Source of the DNA: JAAZNV01 sp035358315
GTDB taxonomy: Bacteria; Patescibacteriota; WWE3; UBA101185; UBA10185
Direction of reading: 5' to 3'
DNA: 10,101 bases
Assembly: GCA_035358315.1 (NCBI GenBank)
Contig: DAOPPB010000019.1
Location: 1 to 10,101 of the forward strand
Positions 6,186 through 10,101 of the stretch are shown one piece after another (positions within the stretch are counted from its first letter, which is position 1; the number at the start of each line of letters is the position of its first letter). The notes beneath the pieces were generated by a model that saw only the letters and a program-made list of their open reading frames with translations, was not told the origin of the DNA and did no database searches. Both the position numbers and the translations under genes were made by a program.

Positions 6186-7103
6186 CTACACGAGTATATT
6201 TTCCGCTTCTTTCACTAAATCATCTTTCATTTTAGTTATATCCTGAAGAAGTCTCTTTTTATTTACCACTCTCAACCCATGCATCTCATCTGCACCCGCA
6301 TAAAGATCATCCTCATCCGATGTAATTATACAAAGCTGAGCGCTAGACTCATCAGAAGGAACCAAAGCCAATATTCTCTCAAAGAAATCCTTGTCCTTAG
6401 GCCTTATGTAAACATGGAGTAAGGAAAACGGGCTAATCGGCCTATATAAAGAAAGCCCTGCATTCAGAGTAAAGGCGTAATCCAATCCTGAATTCCTAGA
6501 TGTTCTGTCTATATTTTGAGCGATATCCTTTAACCCTCCTAATCTGCTTCTATAATAAAACATCTCCTCTTTTGGAGCTTTTTCTTCCTCGGCAACCTTA
6601 CCTGCAGTACTCAAGTCAGAAAATTGTTCGGTGTCCTCCTCAAATTTTTTGGCTGCTTCTCTGAATTTTGCCAGCCAATCCACCTGCTCGTCCTCTTTCT
6701 CCTCTGCTTTTTCTTCAACTTTCTGACTTTCTACTCTCATGGTAGGTTCCGGTTTGGAAGCAAGAGGGCTTTCCTCAGCACGTTCATCGGGTTGCATAAC
6801 AGGCTCTTTTTTATCCTCTGCTGTAATCGTCGAAGCTTGAGCCGATACAAAAGAAGCTCCTCTTGGTTGAGGAGAAGAAACAGAGGCGGCACTTTGCTCT
6901 GATAATGATTCTTCCTCTGGTATTCCGGACGGGTACAAAAAATCCACGATATTTTGTCTTGTAAACCTATGACGTCCCGTAGCAGTCTTAACTTCAGCGT
7001 GAAGTTTACCCTCCTCTAAATACCTGTAAACTGATCGCAGGCTTACTCCTAAAATTTCGGCTACTTCGGTGGAACTATAGAGTTTATTTTCAAGTTTTAT
7101 CAT
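6186..7103 (-). CDS. Excisionase/MerR-type HTH protein with C-terminal AbiEi-like domain
   Basis: Seen (305 aa): residues 8-57 form a winged helix-turn-helix of the excisionase/MerR type ('YSSTEVAEILGVSLRSVYRYLEEGKL', then the wing 'TATGRHRFTRQNIVDFL'), which binds DNA. Residues 60-180 are a low-complexity linker rich in Glu, Lys, Ser and Pro, with no fold expected. Residues 181-305 are a compact domain: 'LGGLKDIAQNID', 'LDYAFTLNAGLSLYRP', 'LLHVYI', 'LALVPSDESSAQLCIIT', 'LRVVNKKRLLQDITKMKDDLVKEAENIL'. Its order and endings resemble the C-terminal region of AbiEi-type transcriptional regulators (the 'YAFTG..A', 'vs..QlylDL', 'EAAe.ll' pattern). No AbiEii-like nucleotidyltransferase toxin gene is adjacent, so a toxin-antitoxin role is not supported; a DNA-binding regulator is the safer call. 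It lies 71 bp downstream of the glycosyltransferase gene on the same strand, with its own likely promoter. Confidence 0.75.
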   Translation of the reverse strand: MIKLENKLYSSTEVAEILGVSLRSVYRYLEEGKLHAEVKTATGRHRFTRQNIVDFLYPSGIPEEESLSEQSAASVSSPQPRGASFVSAQASTITAEDKKEPVMQPDERAEESPLASKPEPTMRVESQKVEEKAEEKEDEQVDWLAKFREAAKKFEEDTEQFSDLSTAGKVAEEEKAPKEEMFYYRSRLGGLKDIAQNIDRTSRNSGLDYAFTLNAGLSLYRPISPFSLLHVYIRPKDKDFFERILALVPSDESSAQLCIITSDEDDLYAGADEMHGLRVVNKKRLLQDITKMKDDLVKEAENILV

Positions 7104-7109
7104 GAGCTA

Positions 7110-7138
7110 ATGAAAACACCTTACACTCTATATGTCAA
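7110..7138 (-). promoter_or_regulatory. Putative leaderless promoter of the HTH gene
   Basis: On the minus strand, a perfect TTGACA (7138-7133), 17 nt, then TTTCAT (7115-7110, 4 of 6 bases). Six nt later is the ATG at 7103, so the predicted transcript begins at or next to the start codon. No SD lies at normal spacing. Confidence 0.5.
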
Positions 7139-7147
7139 TAAATGACC

Positions 7148-7172
7148 ATTATACTAATCTTCATAGTATAAT
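7148..7172 (-). other. AT-rich 9-bp hairpin just after the glycosyltransferase stop codon
   Basis: ATTATACTA (7148-7156) is the exact reverse complement of TAGTATAAT (7164-7172), loop 7 nt. It begins 2 nt beyond the stop of the glycosyltransferase gene. With only one G-C pair it is a weak terminator; it could instead be a palindromic protein-binding site ahead of the HTH gene. Confidence 0.45.
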
Positions 7173-7174
7173 AT

Positions 7175-8098
7175 TTATTTACAATCATTATTACTTAATG
7201 TCATTGTAGAAAGAAATAACTTAATAGGAAACAATGGAAAGGCTTTAATAACTCGTTTAAAACGCCAAGGTTGTTTAATAAGTCTATATAACCACTCTAG
7301 ATTATTTTTAACGTAAAAGTCGGTAGGAAGACTGCAATTTCCGACAATAAAATCAAACGCTCCACCACATCCAATAGAAATTTTGGCAGGTATTTTATCC
7401 TTATTTCTCATTATCCATTTTTCCTGGTAGTTATGATTATATGCAACAAATAGAAAATCTACTCTTTTTACCCCCTTTTCTTCCATTACATTTTTTATGA
7501 AATTAACAGTTTTTTCATCATCTTCAGAACCTCTATTGTATTTGGAAGTAGCCCCGATAATATTAACACCCGGGTATTTCTTTCTCATTATCTCCGCCGC
7601 TTGAGTTGATACGTCCAATTCATTCCCGCGCTTATCATTACCGATATACATTTTGCTAACAGCTTTTCTCCCCCTTCCCCCAAGGAAAAAAATACTATAC
7701 CCCCTCTCAGATGACAATTTACAAATTGCGTCAACCAGATCAACACCTGATACCCTTTCTTCCCTAAAACTCCGTCCGTGAAAACCTAGTAAAATACCAC
7801 TAAAAAACGCAATGATGGGAAAAAATATGTTTTTCCTATTTAATTTTTCCACTTTGTCTAAAAATTTCTTGGCAAATATAACACCAATACCGTCCGGGAC
7901 GGACAACGAGGATTTGTTGATTATCTCCTTAAATTCCTCGTCTTTTTGGGCATCCATAATAAACTCGGGATTTGTAGTACAAATGATATGGTTTTTCTTA
8001 TCCGTTAGAAAATTACTTTCTATCATATTAAGAACTTCTTCTACGCTAAGGCCGAAGTCAACTCTCACACCCAATATTTTTCTTGATTCCATGCTCAT
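7175..8098 (-). CDS. WecB/TagA/CpsF family glycosyltransferase (GT26)
   Basis: Members transfer N-acetylmannosamine(uronate) or similar sugars from UDP donors to membrane-borne undecaprenyl-diphosphate-linked acceptors, building teichoic-acid linkage units, enterobacterial common antigen or capsule. Seen (307 aa): 'TTNPEFIMDAQKDEEFKEIIN' (41-61) with the conserved T-x-N-P-E, 'SVPDGIGVIFAKKF' (66-79) with the catalytic-type Asp69, 'ERVSGVDL' (114-121), 'IFFLGGRG' (136-143), 'VDFLFVAYNHNYQEKWI' (213-229) with QEKW, 'GCGGAFDFIVG' (243-253), and 'NNLEWLYRLIKQPWRFKR' (265-282), all in family order. Odd: a hydrophobic insert of about 25-30 residues (84-112, including 'IIAFFSGILLGF') between the PDG and ERVSG blocks, a shorter insert near 150-166, and a hydrophobic C-terminal tail suited to membrane attachment. 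There are two nearby ATGs, 8098 and 8092; the second would be leaderless from the TATAAT at 8105-8100. The sugar specificity cannot be read from sequence. Confidence 0.92.
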   Translation of the reverse strand: MSMESRKILGVRVDFGLSVEEVLNMIESNFLTDKKNHIICTTNPEFIMDAQKDEEFKEIINKSSLSVPDGIGVIFAKKFLDKVEKLNRKNIFFPIIAFFSGILLGFHGRSFREERVSGVDLVDAICKLSSERGYSIFFLGGRGRKAVSKMYIGNDKRGNELDVSTQAAEIMRKKYPGVNIIGATSKYNRGSEDDEKTVNFIKNVMEEKGVKRVDFLFVAYNHNYQEKWIMRNKDKIPAKISIGCGGAFDFIVGNCSLPTDFYVKNNLEWLYRLIKQPWRFKRVIKAFPLFPIKLFLSTMTLSNNDCK

Positions 8099-8099
8099 A

Positions 8100-8105
8100 A
8101 TTATA
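8100..8105 (-). promoter_or_regulatory. Perfect -10 box next to the glycosyltransferase start
   Basis: TATAAT on the minus strand (8105-8100). Its expected transcript start falls at about 8093-8092, on the second ATG of the gene. The -35 region is only AT-rich (ATTATT at 17-nt spacing). An AGGG overlapping its upstream side could serve as an SD for the first ATG if transcription starts further upstream. Confidence 0.4.
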
Positions 8106-8204
8106 CCCTAATAATAAAAATAAATAATAAAAAACCACAGGGAAATACAATACTAAAACACAAATTGTGTACCTGTTTTGTTATGTAAACTACATCTTAA
8201 AATA

Positions 8205-8213
8205 TGGTAAAAT
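8205..8213 (+). promoter_or_regulatory. Extended -10 promoter of the PEGA gene
   Basis: TGG-TAAAAT (8205-8213) is an extended -10 element with 5 of 6 consensus bases in the hexamer; no good -35 is seen. The start would fall at about 8218-8221, only 3-6 nt before the ATG at 8224, and no SD is present between. Confidence 0.5.
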
Positions 8214-8223
8214 CTACACTGTT

Positions 8224-9423
8224 ATGTCAACAAAGGAAAACCACAAAAATAAATTCCAGTTCAAAAAGCTCGGTTACTTGGAAACTCTGCTGACTTTTGT
8301 TATTTTAGTCGGCGTAACCACACTTTTATACCTCTACACCTCTGGTTATAGAATGCAAAAAAACGAAGAAAAGGGATCTATAGATGTGGAAAAGACAGGG
8401 ATGATAGGTGTGAAGTCAATTCCGGATAGAGCAAGTGTATATGTAGACGGCGTATTAGTAACAGCGACCGATGACACTATAGCTAGTGTGGCACCGGGAA
8501 AACACAATTTAAAAGTGGTAAAAAAGGGATTTTTGGAATGGGAGAAGGATATAGAAGTATATGAACAACTCGTAACCGATATTACAGCTGTTCTCGTTTC
8601 CCAAAGCCCAAAGTTGGAACCACTGACAAATACGGGGGCAAGGGCTCCGAGTATATCGGCCTCGCTTTCGAAACTGGCTTATTTTTCGTTTGATACGGAA
8701 AAACCCGGTATCTGGGTTATACCACTAACAGGTGTAAACATAGGCCTTTTCAGGACAAATCCTACTATTGCGGTGGAAGACACGAAATACACATTATATT
8801 CCGAAGGCGAGGAAATAATATGGTCTCCCGATGAAAAAAACCTTTTAGTGAGAGGAAAAAATGATGTCTATTACCTGGTTGATTTAGACAGTAAAACTGC
8901 ACAAACGACACTAAAATACGAGGATATCTTAAAGGAATGGGGAGATAAACAAAAGGAAAAAAGAGAATTAACTATAAATAATTCACTAACAAAAATCCCC
9001 GAGGAGATCATCAAGGTAGCACTTTCCGATGAGGCTTTTTGGGCACCTGATGAGAAAAAATTCCTCTACACAAAACAAAATGGGAATAAACTGGAGTATC
9101 GGGTCTACAATTTTGAAGTGCCATTGCCAGTGGGAGAAAAAACAGAATCTTTAGTAATGACTACAGATATAGACTCTCCCCAGCCAAAGATAAGTTGGTA
9201 TACAGATAGTTTTCATTTAATTCTGGTAGAGGGAGACGTTGAAAAAGAGAAAAAAGGAATAATAAGCTTAATAAGAATTGACGGAAGCAACAAGGCCGAA
9301 ATATACAATAACACTTTGTATTCCGATAGAGCATTCAGTACGCCTGGAGGAGATAAAATAATTATATTAACTTCTTTTAAATCGGGGGATCAGACTGATT
9401 TATATACCGTAAGCATAAGATAG
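8224..9423 (+). CDS. Membrane-anchored PEGA-domain protein with TolB-like beta-propeller repeats
   Basis: The start is set at ATG 8224, not the in-frame GTG at 8167, because the upstream codons encode no conserved sequence and overlap the -10 promoter element. Seen (399 aa): a short basic cytoplasmic tail, one membrane segment at about 19-38 ('LETLLTFVILVGVTTLLYLYT'), then a PEGA domain at about 63-125 ('VKSIPDRASVYVDGVLV...VAPGKHNLKVVKKGF'). A C-terminal region follows with repeated 'IIWSPDEKNLLVR', 'AFWAPDEKKFLYT', 'ISWYTDSFHLILV' and 'AFSTPGGDKIIIL' motifs, characteristic of TolB/WD40-like propeller blades. Expected location: extracytoplasmic, anchored by the N-terminus. PEGA domains occur in surface proteins and are thought to mediate binding; the partner is unknown. 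It is divergent from the glycosyltransferase gene and convergent with the sortase gene (stops 20 bp apart). Confidence 0.82.
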   Translation: MSTKENHKNKFQFKKLGYLETLLTFVILVGVTTLLYLYTSGYRMQKNEEKGSIDVEKTGMIGVKSIPDRASVYVDGVLVTATDDTIASVAPGKHNLKVVKKGFLEWEKDIEVYEQLVTDITAVLVSQSPKLEPLTNTGARAPSISASLSKLAYFSFDTEKPGIWVIPLTGVNIGLFRTNPTIAVEDTKYTLYSEGEEIIWSPDEKNLLVRGKNDVYYLVDLDSKTAQTTLKYEDILKEWGDKQKEKRELTINNSLTKIPEEIIKVALSDEAFWAPDEKKFLYTKQNGNKLEYRVYNFEVPLPVGEKTESLVMTTDIDSPQPKISWYTDSFHLILVEGDVEKEKKGIISLIRIDGSNKAEIYNNTLYSDRAFSTPGGDKIIILTSFKSGDQTDLYTVSIR

Positions 9424-9438
9424 TAAAACATCTGATCC
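9387..9438. other. Inverted repeat between the convergent PEGA and sortase genes
   Basis: GGATCAGA (9387-9394) is the reverse complement of TCTGATCC (9431-9438), loop 36 nt, extendable by two G-U pairs, followed by TTTTCTC. It overlaps the end of the PEGA gene. It could serve as a weak terminator for the plus strand; the long loop makes this doubtful. Confidence 0.3.
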
Positions 9439-9443
9439 TTTTC

Positions 9444-10088
9444 TCAATTCTTCTCTATCTTCTCTACAAGTTTAGCCGTAACTACAAATCTATTTATGGT
9501 AGTACCGGGAGGGTCGCATGTTTGAAGCGTCAAAATAGGCTCTATTACCGAACGGGTAATGGAATTTGTGTTCCAACCTTTTACCACTTCTTTATTCACC
9601 ACTTCATATACATATCTATCACCCTTGTAGAAAATATTAATTTTATCTTTTAATTCCAATTTTCTAAGCAGATTAAATACCGTTGCATATTTCCCCAGGT
9701 CCCAAAAATTCAAAGAGGCATGGGCAAAAAGATACACATTGCTCGGGGCTGTAGTTGGATAATCCGATGATATAGCATGAGCCACACCTTTTTTTAAAGC
9801 CTCCCTGTAAGCCTTTTCGTCCGTCACTGATACATCAGCTACTATCGGAGCGTTTACTCCGATTTTTTCTATAACTATTGAAAAATCCTCATTTACAGGC
9901 TTCATCTTTACAGGGGTACTGGTTAATAAACCTGCAAAGACACTTTTCTGAGTTTCATTTCCACCAGTCTCGACTGAATATTCCTGGTTTTTCATATCTT
10001 TTATGAAGTACCATATTTCCTGAAAAATTAACGGTCCAAAAGATAAAAGCAAAAACAGCACACCAGCGAAAATTAAAAAATTAGGCAA
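9444..10088 (-). CDS. Sortase family transpeptidase (class undetermined; class D/E-like)
   Basis: Sortases cleave a C-terminal sorting signal on secreted proteins and join the product to the cell wall or to another protein. Seen (214 aa from TTG 10088): a membrane segment at about 3-29, a linker, then the sortase barrel from about 70 ('FSIVIEKIGVNAPIV'). 'NVYLFAHAS' carries catalytic His123; 'ILTLQTCDPPGTTINRFVVTAKL' carries catalytic Cys191 (TLQTC) and Arg200. All three catalytic residues are present, so it should be active. Start: AAGGA at 10101-10097 lies 8 nt before the TTG, a good SD, but the frame is open to the window edge, so a start outside cannot be excluded. No LPXTG-type substrate gene is visible in the window, including the large surface protein. 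Confidence 0.92.
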   Translation of the reverse strand: MPNFLIFAGVLFLLLSFGPLIFQEIWYFIKDMKNQEYSVETGGNETQKSVFAGLLTSTPVKMKPVNEDFSIVIEKIGVNAPIVADVSVTDEKAYREALKKGVAHAISSDYPTTAPSNVYLFAHASLNFWDLGKYATVFNLLRKLELKDKINIFYKGDRYVYEVVNKEVVKGWNTNSITRSVIEPILTLQTCDPPGTTINRFVVTAKLVEKIEKN

Positions 10089-10101
10089 ACTAAGTATCCT
10101 T

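Noticed and set aside
8167..8223. N-terminal extension of the PEGA protein from GTG 8167
   Set aside because: It would overlap the extended -10 promoter, has no SD, and adds sequence ahead of a complete anchor-type N-terminus.

Overview
The window is AT-rich, uses ATA (Ile) and AGA (Arg) codons heavily, and reads with the standard bacterial code (TGA is used as a stop). Its gene set is a very large low-complexity surface protein with 'VGIGTTSP' and 'GYAWSxDxGWVDF' repeats, an isolated rplJ-rplL pair, a WecB/TagA/CpsF glycosyltransferase, a PEGA-domain membrane protein and a sortase. Together these suggest a Candidate Phyla Radiation (Patescibacteria) bacterium, for example of the Microgenomates/WWE3/Dojkabacteria type. 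That placement is inference from gene style; no rRNA or tRNA is present to settle it.

Layout. At 1-2770 (+) is the 3' part of a fibre- or adhesin-like surface protein, cut by the left edge. At 2894-4130 (+) is a self-contained ribosomal stalk operon: a sigma70-like promoter, an L10-type leader RNA, rplJ, rplL (stop and start overlap by one base) and a strong intrinsic terminator. At 4131-4509 there is no gene, but there is a cluster of inverted and direct repeats. At 4510-8098 everything reads on the minus strand, from right to left: a WecB/TagA/CpsF glycosyltransferase, an excisionase/MerR-type HTH protein with an AbiEi-like C-terminal domain, an unidentified structured RNA of about 100 nt behind a perfect consensus promoter, and a degenerate GH57-like protein. 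At 8224-9423 (+) is a PEGA plus TolB-like membrane-anchored protein, divergent from the glycosyltransferase and convergent with a sortase at 9444-10088 (-).

Functional reading. Four of the genes (surface protein, glycosyltransferase, PEGA protein, sortase) concern the cell envelope; the GH57-like protein may also bind carbohydrate. The rplJL unit is housekeeping and shows L10 autoregulation.

Two observations stand out. First, the minus-strand RNA at about 6020-5920 has a TTGACA-17-TATAAT promoter and a long multi-part hairpin that I cannot assign to a known family. Second, four genes have a -10 box placed 6-10 nt upstream of the start codon and mostly lack a usable Shine-Dalgarno site, which suggests leaderless or nearly leaderless mRNAs.
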